Shown here in pieces: positions 6,166 through 12,932 of a DNA stretch of 12,932 nt. The notes beneath the pieces are model-generated. The model was not told where the DNA came from and ran no database searches. It saw only the letters and a list, made by a program, of their open reading frames with translations. The translations under genes and the position numbers were made by a program. This stretch comes from Avisuccinivibrio_A sp964399665 (GTDB lineage: Bacteria > Pseudomonadota > Gammaproteobacteria > Enterobacterales > Succinivibrionaceae): the NCBI GenBank assembly GCA_964399665.1, contig CAYNSI010000043.1, positions 1 to 12,932 of the forward strand. The letters run 5' to 3'. Position 1 is the first letter of the stretch. Each line of letters starts with the position of its first letter.

Positions 6166-8043
6166 GTGATTAACAAATTTCCCTGGTGGAAGAATCTGCT
6201 TATTTTTCTTGTTATTGCAATAGGATTCTTCTACGCCCTGCCCAATTTATACGGTGAAGATCCGGCAGTTCAGGTTTCAGGAACCCGGGGGACTCTTGTT
6301 GAGCCTGCGGTACAGGAACAGATTGAAAATCTTCTGGCACAAAAAAATATTAAGGCCATCTTCGAGCTTGAAGAAGGTCAGCTTCTTATCCGTTTTTCCT
6401 CAATTGAAGAGCAGATTGCCGCAAGGGATTTAATTTCAAAATCCTTAGGGGACAATTACATTGCCGCCTTAAATCTTGCTCCTGCCACGCCTTCCTGGAT
6501 GAGAGCCCTTGGCATGCAGCCTTTAAAATTAGGGCTTGATTTGCGCGGCGGGGTGCACTTTTTGATGGAAATTGATATGGAAGAGGCCTTGGGTAAGCAG
6601 AAGACCCAGCTTGTGGCCGACTTTAGAACCGAGCTTCGCAGTGCCGATATCAGGCTTTCAGGCGCCCGTATCGAAGGTGACAGCGTCGTGGTGGCATTTC
6701 GTGAGGAGCAGGCCAGGGATGCGGCATTGGATCATCTAAGATCCCGCCATGGTGATTTTATCTTCCAGTCTTATGAGAGAGACGGCCAGTTCTACCTGCG
6801 GGCTGAAATGTCGCAGCAGAGGATTTCTGATATCAGGACTTCAGCTGTTGAGCAGAACATCAACATCATCAGAAATCGTGTCAATGAACTGGGAGTTGCT
6901 GAGCCTTTGGTTCAAAGACAGGGGGCAGACCGCGTGGTCGTGGAGCTGCCCGGCATTCAGGATACTGCAAGGGCTAAAGAAATTCTGGGGGCTACCGCCA
7001 CTTTGGAGTTCCGGCTGGTAGATGCCAATGCTGACATGGGTGCGGCAATGCAGGGCAGGGTGCCTCCCCATGATGAGCTTTACTATGATCGCGACGGTCG
7101 TCCCGTGGTCCTGGAAAGGCGCGTCATCCTTACAGGAGATCACATAGTTGATGCCTCATCATCAACGGATGAAAACGGCAGACCCCAGGTTAACATCAGC
7201 CTTGACTCACGAGGCGGCTTGATAATGTCCGATTTCACTAAGGACAATGTGGGCAAATCAATGGCCACCAATTTTATTGAGTACAAGGTGCTGGAGGTTA
7301 CCGATCCTGATGCTCCCAAGCCCGGGGAGGAAGGCTATACCCCAAAATTTGAAAAAGTGGAAACCATCATCAATGTAGCTACCATCCAGTCCCGCCTGGG
7401 TTCAAACTTTCGTATCACAGGCATTGATTCTGCCCGTGAGGCCCATAATCTTGCCCTGTTGTTAAGGGCAGGCGCCCTGATAGCACCAATTCAAATTGTT
7501 GAAGAGCGCACCATAGGACCATCTTTGGGCCAGCAGAATATTGATTCGGGCCTGAGGGCGATGATTTACGGCTGTACCTTCCTTGCCATCTTTATGCTGG
7601 TGTATTACCGCAGTTTTGGTCTTATTGCCAATATCGGCCTGTTTTTTAATCTAGTTTTAATTGTAGGGGTCATGTCCATGGTGCCGGGGGCTACCATGAC
7701 GCTGCCGGGCATTGCCGGCATTGTGCTTACCTTAGGAATGGCAACGGATGCCAATGTTCTTATCAATGAAAGGATCAGAGAGGAGATAAGAGCGGGAAGA
7801 TCTGTGCAGCAGGCCATAAAATTAGGTTATGAAAAAGCATTTGTAGCCATCGCCGATTCCAATATCACCAGCTTTTTTACGGCCTTTATCCTCTTTATGG
7901 TAGGGACAGGGGCTGTCAAAGGTTTTGCGCTGGTTTTGATGGTAGGACTGGCATCCACCGTATTCACCGCCGTCACCGCCTGTCGTGCCGTAGTCAATAT
8001 TGTTTGGGGCGGCAGAGGAGATCTTAAGAAGCTTAACATTTAG
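6166..8043 (+). CDS. secD: SecD, protein translocase accessory membrane subunit
   Basis: SecD and SecF use the proton motive force to help release preproteins on the periplasmic side. The product is 625 residues (E. coli 615): a first membrane span near residues 8-26, GLDLRGGVHFLMEIDM (123 onward), the periplasmic P1 region with RNRVNELGVAEP (236 onward) and GADRVVVELPG, then five C-terminal spans. TDANVLINERIREE carries D528, matching E. coli D519, which is implicated in proton coupling. The start is GTG 6166, with AGGGA at 6155-6159 ahead of it. The secF start follows 10 bases after the stop, so the two are almost surely co-translated. Confidence 0.97.
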   Translation: MINKFPWWKNLLIFLVIAIGFFYALPNLYGEDPAVQVSGTRGTLVEPAVQEQIENLLAQKNIKAIFELEEGQLLIRFSSIEEQIAARDLISKSLGDNYIAALNLAPATPSWMRALGMQPLKLGLDLRGGVHFLMEIDMEEALGKQKTQLVADFRTELRSADIRLSGARIEGDSVVVAFREEQARDAALDHLRSRHGDFIFQSYERDGQFYLRAEMSQQRISDIRTSAVEQNINIIRNRVNELGVAEPLVQRQGADRVVVELPGIQDTARAKEILGATATLEFRLVDANADMGAAMQGRVPPHDELYYDRDGRPVVLERRVILTGDHIVDASSSTDENGRPQVNISLDSRGGLIMSDFTKDNVGKSMATNFIEYKVLEVTDPDAPKPGEEGYTPKFEKVETIINVATIQSRLGSNFRITGIDSAREAHNLALLLRAGALIAPIQIVEERTIGPSLGQQNIDSGLRAMIYGCTFLAIFMLVYYRSFGLIANIGLFFNLVLIVGVMSMVPGATMTLPGIAGIVLTLGMATDANVLINERIREEIRAGRSVQQAIKLGYEKAFVAIADSNITSFFTAFILFMVGTGAVKGFALVLMVGLASTVFTAVTACRAVVNIVWGGRGDLKKLNI

Positions 8044-8046
8044 GAG
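8041..8046 (+). promoter_or_regulatory. Ribosome binding site deciding the secF start
   Basis: TAGGAG overlaps the secD stop codon (8041-8043) and lies seven bases before ATG 8054. It rules in ATG 8054 over an in-frame upstream ATG at 8000 inside secD. Confidence 0.65.
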
Positions 8047-8053
8047 CTTTGGC

Positions 8054-9001
8054 ATGTTGCAGTTTATCAAGGACGGAACCGTTATCCGCTTCATGAAGAT
8101 CAAAGAAGCGGTGGAGATTTTCTGTCTTTGTCTTGTTATCGCCTCAATTGCTTCAATGAGCATCAAGGGCTTAAATTGGGGGCTGGATTTTACGGGCGGT
8201 ATTGTTATTGAAATACAGTACAGTGAGCCTGTGGAATTAGGTGAAGTCCGGCAGGCTTATGCAGATCAGGGTATTGAAGGTGTGGTCCAGCACTTTGGTT
8301 CCCCGCGCGATGTCATGGTCCGCGCTGCCCCAAATGAGGATTTGGATCAGCAGTCTTTGGCAGACAAGGTGGTAAGTGCTGCCAAAACCATTGATCCTAA
8401 TGCAGTGCTGTCCCGCTCTGAATATGTAGGCCCCTCGGTAGGAGAGGAGCTGGTTCAGTCAGGGGTTCTTGCCATTATTGCCTCCTTGATAATTATTTTA
8501 GCTTACATTGCTTTTCGCTTTGAATGGCGCATGGCAACGGGCGCGGTGATCTCTCTTGTCTATGATGTTCTGGTGGTGTTAGGAGTTTTTTCATTCTGGC
8601 AGATTGAATATGATTTGACGGTGCTGGCAGCTGTTTTGACGGTGGTTGGCTATTCTCTTAATGACAAGATAGTGGTATTTGACAGGATCAGGGAAAATGC
8701 CTCGAAACTTGCCAGGGATATCTCAATGGATGAGATGTTCGACATTTCCCTGACGCAGACTTTATCGCGTACCATCATTACTTCGGGTACCACCTTAATT
8801 ACGGTGTTAAGTCTGCTGATATTCGGAGGCTCCATGATCTTCGGCTTTGCTCTGGCGCTTACCGTAGGCATAATCTTTGGTTCTTTTTCATCTATTTATG
8901 TGGCTTCCACCTGGGCGCTGCTTCTTAAAATCAAGCGGCAGAATTTAATTCCCGTTAAAATAGAAAAGGATGAAACGGACGTTATGGAGTCAATGGATTA
9001 A
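8054..9001 (+). CDS. secF: SecF, protein translocase accessory membrane subunit
   Basis: SecF partners SecD in the SecDF-YajC complex. From ATG 8054 it has 315 residues (E. coli 323). Visible marks are a first span near residues 17-35, GLDFTGG at 43-49, a short periplasmic P1-like domain, RSEYVGPSVGEEL before the second span, and VVGYSLNDKIVVFDRIREN with D204 matching E. coli SecF D213. Five C-terminal spans follow, ending in FGSFSSIYVASTWALLLK. ATG 8000 lies inside secD and would add 18 non-conserved residues, so it is rejected. nlpI follows after eight bases, suggesting one transcript. Confidence 0.97.
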   Translation: MLQFIKDGTVIRFMKIKEAVEIFCLCLVIASIASMSIKGLNWGLDFTGGIVIEIQYSEPVELGEVRQAYADQGIEGVVQHFGSPRDVMVRAAPNEDLDQQSLADKVVSAAKTIDPNAVLSRSEYVGPSVGEELVQSGVLAIIASLIIILAYIAFRFEWRMATGAVISLVYDVLVVLGVFSFWQIEYDLTVLAAVLTVVGYSLNDKIVVFDRIRENASKLARDISMDEMFDISLTQTLSRTIITSGTTLITVLSLLIFGGSMIFGFALALTVGIIFGSFSSIYVASTWALLLKIKRQNLIPVKIEKDETDVMESMD

Positions 9002-9009
9002 AAAGCCTT

Positions 9010-10023
9010 ATGGGACATAAAGCTCGGATTTGCGCAAAGGCAGGGACTTTTAATGCAGTTCTTGCCTTTTGTCTTTTGGGGTTTGTGTTATCAGGATGTC
9101 AAAGCGCCATGCAACTTGATGCCAAAAGCATTGAGGTAAATCCCCTGCCTCCTGAAGAAATTATTCTCACAGCTCCTGTCGCGGAGCTTTCTGATTATGA
9201 TCAGCTTATGGTTTTCAGACTGTCAGAACTTCTGGAAAACAGGGTTGTCAACAGTGAGGAAAGAGCCAGGCTGTACTATGAACTTGGCATTGTTTATGAC
9301 CGCATGGGGCTTGAAAGTTCAGCCAGGGTCATGTTTATGAATGCTTTAGCAGAGAAGGCCGATTTTGCTCCTGCTTATGATTTTATGGGCGTTTATCTTG
9401 CCTCCCAGGGGATGTTTCAGGATGCCTATGAGGCTTTTGACAGTGCTTTAGAACTTGCACATCTTCAAAATCAAAAAAGGATCTTTACCTATTTTTCAAG
9501 GGCCATTGCCCTGTATTACGGTCTAAGACCACAAAATGCCCTGGATGATATCGTCATTGACTACACGGAGCGCAAAGGCGATCCCTACAGGATGCTGTGG
9601 TGCTACATCATTGGCGTTGCGGCAGAAGGGGAGGAGCTCTCTTTGACAAAGCTTGCACATCGGGCAGCAGAGGCTGATGAAGAACAGCGCATATCTTTTG
9701 GGATGCGCATTGTCGAATATTATCTTGGAAAATTAAGCAAAACAGAACTTCTTGATTTGGTAAGAGATCCTAAGCTTACCATGCAGGAGAGAATTGAAAG
9801 GGCATGTGAAGCTTACTTTTATTTGGGGAAATTGTCCCAGATAAAGGGTGACGACAGGAGCGCCTTTTGGTATTACCATCTGTGTGCTGCAACTGCAAAG
9901 TATGACTTTTTGGAGCACCGCTATGCCAGGGTGGAAATTGCCCGCCTGGCAGGTAAGTACCAGCTTGCCCCCTATCTTATCCAGACGGTCATGAATGCTC
10001 CCGGTGAATATGAAGGTGAGTAG
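9010..10023 (+). CDS. nlpI: NlpI-type TPR outer-membrane lipoprotein
   Basis: The 337-residue product has a lipoprotein signal (hydrophobic 14-27, lipobox LSGC with C30) and Gln at +2, which favours sorting to the outer membrane. The rest is helical TPR and collinear with NlpI: EERARLYYELGIVYDRMGL, FDFMG-type repeats (here YDFMGVYLASQGMFQDAYEAFDSALEL), a RAIALYYG motif and LEHRYARVEIARL near the end. E. coli NlpI (294 aa) is an adaptor that brings the protease Prc to the endopeptidase MepS and scaffolds peptidoglycan enzymes. This version is about 40 residues longer, mostly in the N-terminal linker and the C-terminus. The Shine-Dalgarno site is weak; the eight-base spacing to secF suggests coupling. 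Sequence identity to E. coli is clearly modest, so the precise role is by family. Confidence 0.85.
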   Translation: MGHKARICAKAGTFNAVLAFCLLGFVLSGCQSAMQLDAKSIEVNPLPPEEIILTAPVAELSDYDQLMVFRLSELLENRVVNSEERARLYYELGIVYDRMGLESSARVMFMNALAEKADFAPAYDFMGVYLASQGMFQDAYEAFDSALELAHLQNQKRIFTYFSRAIALYYGLRPQNALDDIVIDYTERKGDPYRMLWCYIIGVAAEGEELSLTKLAHRAAEADEEQRISFGMRIVEYYLGKLSKTELLDLVRDPKLTMQERIERACEAYFYLGKLSQIKGDDRSAFWYYHLCAATAKYDFLEHRYARVEIARLAGKYQLAPYLIQTVMNAPGEYEGE

Positions 10024-10028
10024 CTAAA

Positions 10029-10382
10029 ATGAGTGCAACATCCGATAAGTTGGTAAAACAGGTACAGGATGCCATGATGCCCGCTGATGATGTGGCGGTG
10101 CTGTGTGAGTTTTTCAAGGCCTTATCTGATCCTACCAGGGTAAATATCGTAGATGCCCTTAAAGTGCAGAAGTGGCTTTGTGTCAGTGATTTGGCTGCCA
10201 TTTTGAAAATGAGCACCTCGGCGGTGTCCCACCAGCTTTTTTATCTGCGCTTAAATAATCTTGTCAAGGTGCGCCGTGAGGGGCGCAGGGTTTTCTATGC
10301 CCTTTGTGATTCGCATGTAGAGCAGGTCTTTGCCCTGGCTATTTCCCATATTCACGAAGATGAAAAGCGCGGGGCCGATTAA
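10029..10382 (+). CDS. ArsR/SmtB family transcriptional repressor with intact zinc-type alpha-5 site
   Basis: This 117-residue winged-helix protein has the ArsR core: FFKALSDPTRVNIVDAL, the CVSDLA helix, and recognition helix STSAVSHQLFYLR followed by the RREGRRVFYAL wing. The C-terminal helix carries D94, H96, H107 and E110 in the spacing D-x-H-x10-H-x2-E, the zinc site of SmtB. C51 and D54 of the alpha-3N region are present, but no Cys or His lies in the first 25 residues to complete that site. Such proteins repress until Zn(II) binds. It starts five bases after nlpI and precedes the desulfurase-like gene by nine bases. No zinc transporter or metallothionein is visible here, so its target is unclear. 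Zinc specificity is inferred from ligands only. Confidence 0.88.
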   Translation: MSATSDKLVKQVQDAMMPADDVAVLCEFFKALSDPTRVNIVDALKVQKWLCVSDLAAILKMSTSAVSHQLFYLRLNNLVKVRREGRRVFYALCDSHVEQVFALAISHIHEDEKRGAD

Positions 10383-10391
10383 GGGCATGCC

Positions 10392-11570
10392 ATGGCGGTA
10401 GTAAAACCAACAAGGCCGGTATATCTTGATTATGCCGCAGCCACTCCCGTTGATCCCAGAGTAATTGAGGTAATGGTCTCATCCCTTGGAATAGAAGGGA
10501 CTTTTGCCAACAGTGCCTCAAGAGATCATGTGTTAGGCTGGGAGGCAGCTGATGTCACGGAAACGGCAAGAGTACAGGTGGCCTCTTTGGTGGGGGCAGA
10601 TCCTCTGGAAATCTATTTCACTTCAGGGGCAACTGAAAGTACCAATCTTGCTATTTTAGGACTTGCAAAAGCTTTGCGGCAAAAAGGCGATTTAAGACGG
10701 CATATTATTACCTCAAAAACTGAGCACAAGGCAGTTTTAGAATGTGTAATTGAGCTTCAAAGACAAGGCTATGAGGTAAGTTTTATAACCCCAAATCCTG
10801 ATGGTTCCATCACATCAAAGATGCTTGCCTCCCTAATAAGGGAAGATACTTTTTTGGTGTCCATAGCAGAGGCAGACTCGGTGGTGGGGACCGTAAATGA
10901 TATTCATAACCTCTCACAAATCTGCTTTGAACGCGGGGTATTTTTTCACAGCGACTGCGCCCAAAGTGCCGGTTTTTTTACCAGGGATCTTCATAACAGC
11001 AGCATTTCTTTGGTATCTCTTACTCCTGAGAAGATTTGCGGGCCCAAGGGAGTGGGGGCCCTGTTTATAAATTCCGGGCATAATGTTCCTATAGCCCCGC
11101 TGATCTTAGGCGGCGGGCATGAGCGAGGTCTGCGCTCGGGCACTGTGGCAACCCATCAGGTTGCAGGTATGGGCAGGGCCTTTGAGATCATGGCACAAGA
11201 GGGTAAAGATGAGTTTTTGCGCTTAAATAATCTTCGCGATTATCTAAAAAATGAACTTAATACTCTTGCAGGGGTTGTGGTAAACGGCAGTGAACAAAAT
11301 CATCTGCCTTCGGTGCTGTCAGTAACCTTCAGGGGGCTTGATGCCCATCTTTTGCTCTCAAAATTAAAAACCGTGGCAGCATCAACAGGTTCTGCCTGTA
11401 ATTCAAAAACTTTGGAGCCTTCCTATGTGCTGTTATCCTTAGGGCTTAGTGAAGATGATGCCAAAGCTACGATCCGCTTTTCATTAGGGCGCTTTACCAC
11501 CAAAAAGGAGCTTGACAGAGTTATTGCCGAGATTAAAGAGGTGGTTTTAAAGCTTGGGACTTACAGTTAA
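10392..11570 (+). CDS. Divergent IscS/NifS-type cysteine desulfurase (class V PLP enzyme)
   Basis: The 392-residue product aligns along its length with IscS: YLDYAAATPVDPRV, TSGATEST, SKTEHKAVL with H112, DCAQSAG with D188 and Q191, PLP Lys K214 in EKICGPKGVGALF, GGGHERGLRSGT, catalytic C336 in STGSACNSKTLEPSYVL, and IRFSLGRFTT. The family removes sulfur from cysteine for Fe-S clusters and thiolated tRNA. Departures: IscS HVNNEIG reads EADSVVG (Asn155 replaced by Ser163), and SGHK reads TPEK (His205 replaced by Glu213), both near the cofactor. The C-terminus lacks about 20 residues that dock IscU in E. coli. No iscR, iscU or iscA is adjacent; an SmtB-type regulator precedes it instead. AGGG (10382-10385) lies six bases before the ATG. 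It may be a specialised or weak paralogue. Confidence 0.88.
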   Translation: MAVVKPTRPVYLDYAAATPVDPRVIEVMVSSLGIEGTFANSASRDHVLGWEAADVTETARVQVASLVGADPLEIYFTSGATESTNLAILGLAKALRQKGDLRRHIITSKTEHKAVLECVIELQRQGYEVSFITPNPDGSITSKMLASLIREDTFLVSIAEADSVVGTVNDIHNLSQICFERGVFFHSDCAQSAGFFTRDLHNSSISLVSLTPEKICGPKGVGALFINSGHNVPIAPLILGGGHERGLRSGTVATHQVAGMGRAFEIMAQEGKDEFLRLNNLRDYLKNELNTLAGVVVNGSEQNHLPSVLSVTFRGLDAHLLLSKLKTVAASTGSACNSKTLEPSYVLLSLGLSEDDAKATIRFSLGRFTTKKELDRVIAEIKEVVLKLGTYS

Positions 11571-11710
11571 ATTAAGTGCAGCAGTAGATATGGGGCAATA
11601 TTAAGATTTTAACTGCCAACCACACATGTTTAATTTGATTACCTTTTAATTTAAATGAAGCTAAACGCCATGTAATCGCTCTGACCGCAGGGCCTATCAG
11701 TGTAAAGATG

Positions 11711-11719
11711 TGCTATGAT
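11711..11719 (+). promoter_or_regulatory. Possible extended -10 promoter element
   Basis: TGCTATGAT fits an extended -10 (TGn-TATGAT, two mismatches-tolerant TATAAT). There is no good -35 seventeen bases upstream. It would place a transcript start about 120 bases before the ATPase GTG, with the inverted repeat at 11754-11773 in the 5' UTR. Confidence 0.25.
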
Positions 11720-11753
11720 GCTCTAAAACAAGATTTAAAAGTTATCCGCTGAA

Positions 11754-11773
11754 TTGGTTCTTGATTGAACCAA
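11754..11773. repeat. Perfect 7-bp inverted repeat upstream of ATPase-like gene
   Basis: TTGGTTC (11754-11760), spacer TTGATT, GAACCAA (11767-11773). It could be an operator for a dimeric regulator or a hairpin in a leader RNA. No U tract follows, so it is not a classical terminator. Pairing is exact; the role is unknown. Confidence 0.5.
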
Positions 11774-11832
11774 ACATAAGAAAATGAGTTGACTTTGATA
11801 AGATGTGTCGGTCTTTTTTTGAACCGCTAAAC

Positions 11833-11845
11833 GGAGGCTCCGCCT
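11833..11845 (+). promoter_or_regulatory. Ribosome binding site overlapping a small hairpin, deciding the GTG start
   Basis: GGAGG (11833-11837) lies eight bases before GTG 11846 and fixes that start. AGGC (11835-11838) can pair with GCCT (11842-11845) around TCC, so the site and the base before the start could be folded shut. The hairpin is short. Confidence 0.5.
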
Positions 11846-12932
11846 GTGGAACTTACAAAATCTTTTCCCATACTAGGCGAGAGCTTTGCCGAAGTCATCA
11901 GAGACGGGCTGTTTTATGTAGACAAAACCGATATGGTGGCAAATTTAGCCAGAAGAAGGAGGGCCTTTTTTTTATCAAGGCCCCGACGCTTTGGTAAATC
12001 TCTTCTGCTGACTACTTTCCAAGAGCTGTTTGAAAACGGTACCAAAAGCTTTAAGGGACTCAAACTTGACAAAGAGGGGCTATGGACTGACACGAGTACC
12101 TATAAAGTTGTTAAGTTAAGCTTTACTTCTTCGGCAACACCAGAACCTGGTCAGACCTTTTATCAAACATTCGGAAACAAGCTTAAAGAGCAATGTCTAA
12201 GAGCAGGCCTTGCTTGGACAGATAAGCCTAATTGGACCGATTCTTTTGACGATGTTTTATACAATGCTGATAACAGCTCCATAGTCTTGCTTATAGATGA
12301 ATATGACGCTCCCTTAACCCATGTTTTAGATAAGCCTGCTGAGTATGAGACCAGGCGTGATTATTTAGCTAAGTTTTATTCAACCTTAAAGGACTTTGCC
12401 GATAAGTTCCGCTTTGTCTTTATCACCGGCGTCACAAGAATCACCCATCTTGGCCTTTTTTCAGGCCCCAACAATATAAAGGATATTTCTTTTGAGTCCG
12501 AATATGGAGCCATCACAGGATTTACCCAAGAGGAGATTGAACAAAACTTTAAGCCCTATATAACTAATGCTGCCAAGGTTCTTAAAAAGGAATACCCTCA
12601 AGAGCAATGGGATGAGCAAAAGGTCTTATCAGAGCTAAAATCTAATTATGATGGTTATTCCTTTGACAGGCGTGCCAAACATAAAGTATACAATCCCTGG
12701 TCAGTGATTAATTTCTTTGCATCACCGAGCGACGGCTTTCTGCCCCATTGGCTTAACAGTTCCAATTCTACCTTGGTTGATAGGTTTTTGGAGCGTTTGA
12801 CTGGCAATTCTGATGATTTGCTTAAAATGCTGGATTTTTTGGGCAATGTACCCAAGTCTTATGAAGAAAATAAGTTGTCTCCTGTCATCTCTCATCTTGG
12901 AAAAGAGGACTTTCCTGTCATAGCCGTTTTGT
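11846..12932 (+). CDS. AAA-ATPase-like domain protein (PF09820 type), 3' end beyond window
   Basis: An open frame runs from GTG 11846 to the window end without a stop (362 complete codons). It reads as the AAA-ATPase-like family often paired with a C-terminal PD-(D/E)XK nuclease-like domain (DUF1703). Visible are F-Y-V-D-K-T at residues 23-28, a P-loop variant RPRRFGKSLLL at 45-55 with K51-S52, Walker B LLIDEYDAPL at about 148-157 (D151, E152), the strand FITGVTRI around 192-199, and the NYDGYSFD and YNPWSVINFF motifs typical of the family. The nuclease-like part is beyond the edge and cannot be claimed. Cellular function of the family is not established; members are common, often in many copies, in gut anaerobes. 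It stands alone on the right of an intergenic break, in accessory-like context. Confidence 0.85.
   Translation, partial: MELTKSFPILGESFAEVIRDGLFYVDKTDMVANLARRRRAFFLSRPRRFGKSLLLTTFQELFENGTKSFKGLKLDKEGLWTDTSTYKVVKLSFTSSATPEPGQTFYQTFGNKLKEQCLRAGLAWTDKPNWTDSFDDVLYNADNSSIVLLIDEYDAPLTHVLDKPAEYETRRDYLAKFYSTLKDFADKFRFVFITGVTRITHLGLFSGPNNIKDISFESEYGAITGFTQEEIEQNFKPYITNAAKVLKKEYPQEQWDEQKVLSELKSNYDGYSFDRRAKHKVYNPWSVINFFASPSDGFLPHWLNSSNSTLVDRFLERLTGNSDDLLKMLDFLGNVPKSYEENKLSPVISHLGKEDFPVIAVL

Larger units (their letters stand above)
11571..11845. other. Intergenic region before the AAA-ATPase-like gene
   Basis: This 275-base AT-rich stretch begins at the desulfurase stop-codon edge and holds no protein gene I can support. 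It has a possible extended -10 (11711-11719), an inverted repeat (11754-11773) and a TTGACT (11789-11794) without a matching -10. GCAGT 11582-11586 and ACTGC near 11611-11615 could close a long loop, but no clear intrinsic terminator for the upstream row is visible. The break in spacing marks the end of the yajC-to-desulfurase row. Confidence 0.5.

Noticed and set aside
8000..8053. Earlier secF start at ATG 8000
   Set aside because: It lies within secD and adds 18 unconserved residues; TAGGAG correctly spaced before ATG 8054 decides the start.
7822..8166. Minus-strand ORF of 114 codons across secD/secF
   Set aside because: It is antisense to well-conserved membrane segments and its product has no recognisable features.
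11571..11640. Intrinsic terminator after the desulfurase gene
   Set aside because: Only a five-pair closing helix with a long AT-rich loop is visible, and no U tract follows it.
11701..11752. 14-codon ORF (ATG 11709) ahead of the ATPase-like gene
   Set aside because: Very short, no convincing ribosome site, and it overlaps the candidate promoter element.
11803..11997. 64-codon plus-strand ORF across the start of the ATPase-like gene
   Set aside because: It overlaps in another frame the GTG-started frame at 11846, which has a strong ribosome site and clear family motifs; the short product resembles nothing.

Overview
The window reads as chromosome from a gammaproteobacterium. It carries a YejM/PbgA (LapC) homologue, a CnoX/YbbN homologue, the queA-tgt-yajC-secD-secF block and an NlpI-type lipoprotein, a set typical of Gammaproteobacteria. 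The divergence from the Escherichia coli versions, the moderate GC and the AAA-ATPase-like (PF09820-type) gene at the right edge would suit an anaerobic gut lineage such as Succinivibrionaceae. That placement is inference only.

Layout: 1-566 holds no convincing protein gene but is dense in possible RNA helices and leads into yejM. From 567 to 5399, yejM, cnoX, queA and tgt run on the plus strand with gaps of 1 to 36 bases. A 101-base gap (5400-5500) with a small hairpin follows. From 5501 to 11570, yajC, secD, secF, nlpI, an ArsR/SmtB-type regulator and a cysteine desulfurase-like gene run on the plus strand; after the 56-base yajC-secD gap, no gap exceeds 10 bases. A 274-base intergenic stretch (11572-11845) with an inverted repeat and a possible extended -10 precedes a GTG-started AAA-ATPase-like gene that is cut by the window end.

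Functions: YejM (control of LPS synthesis), YajC-SecD-SecF (translocation accessory complex) and NlpI (outer-membrane lipoprotein adaptor) all serve the envelope. CnoX is a chaperone-type thioredoxin fold with TPRs. QueA and Tgt are two steps of queuosine tRNA modification. The distal ArsR plus desulfurase pair looks like an add-on: the regulator keeps a complete SmtB-type zinc site, while the desulfurase keeps its catalytic Cys and PLP Lys but has lost other conserved active-site residues and the IscU-docking tail. No known exotic system is complete here. The most unusual items are the structured leader, the regulator-desulfurase pair, the long YajC tail and the right-edge ATPase.
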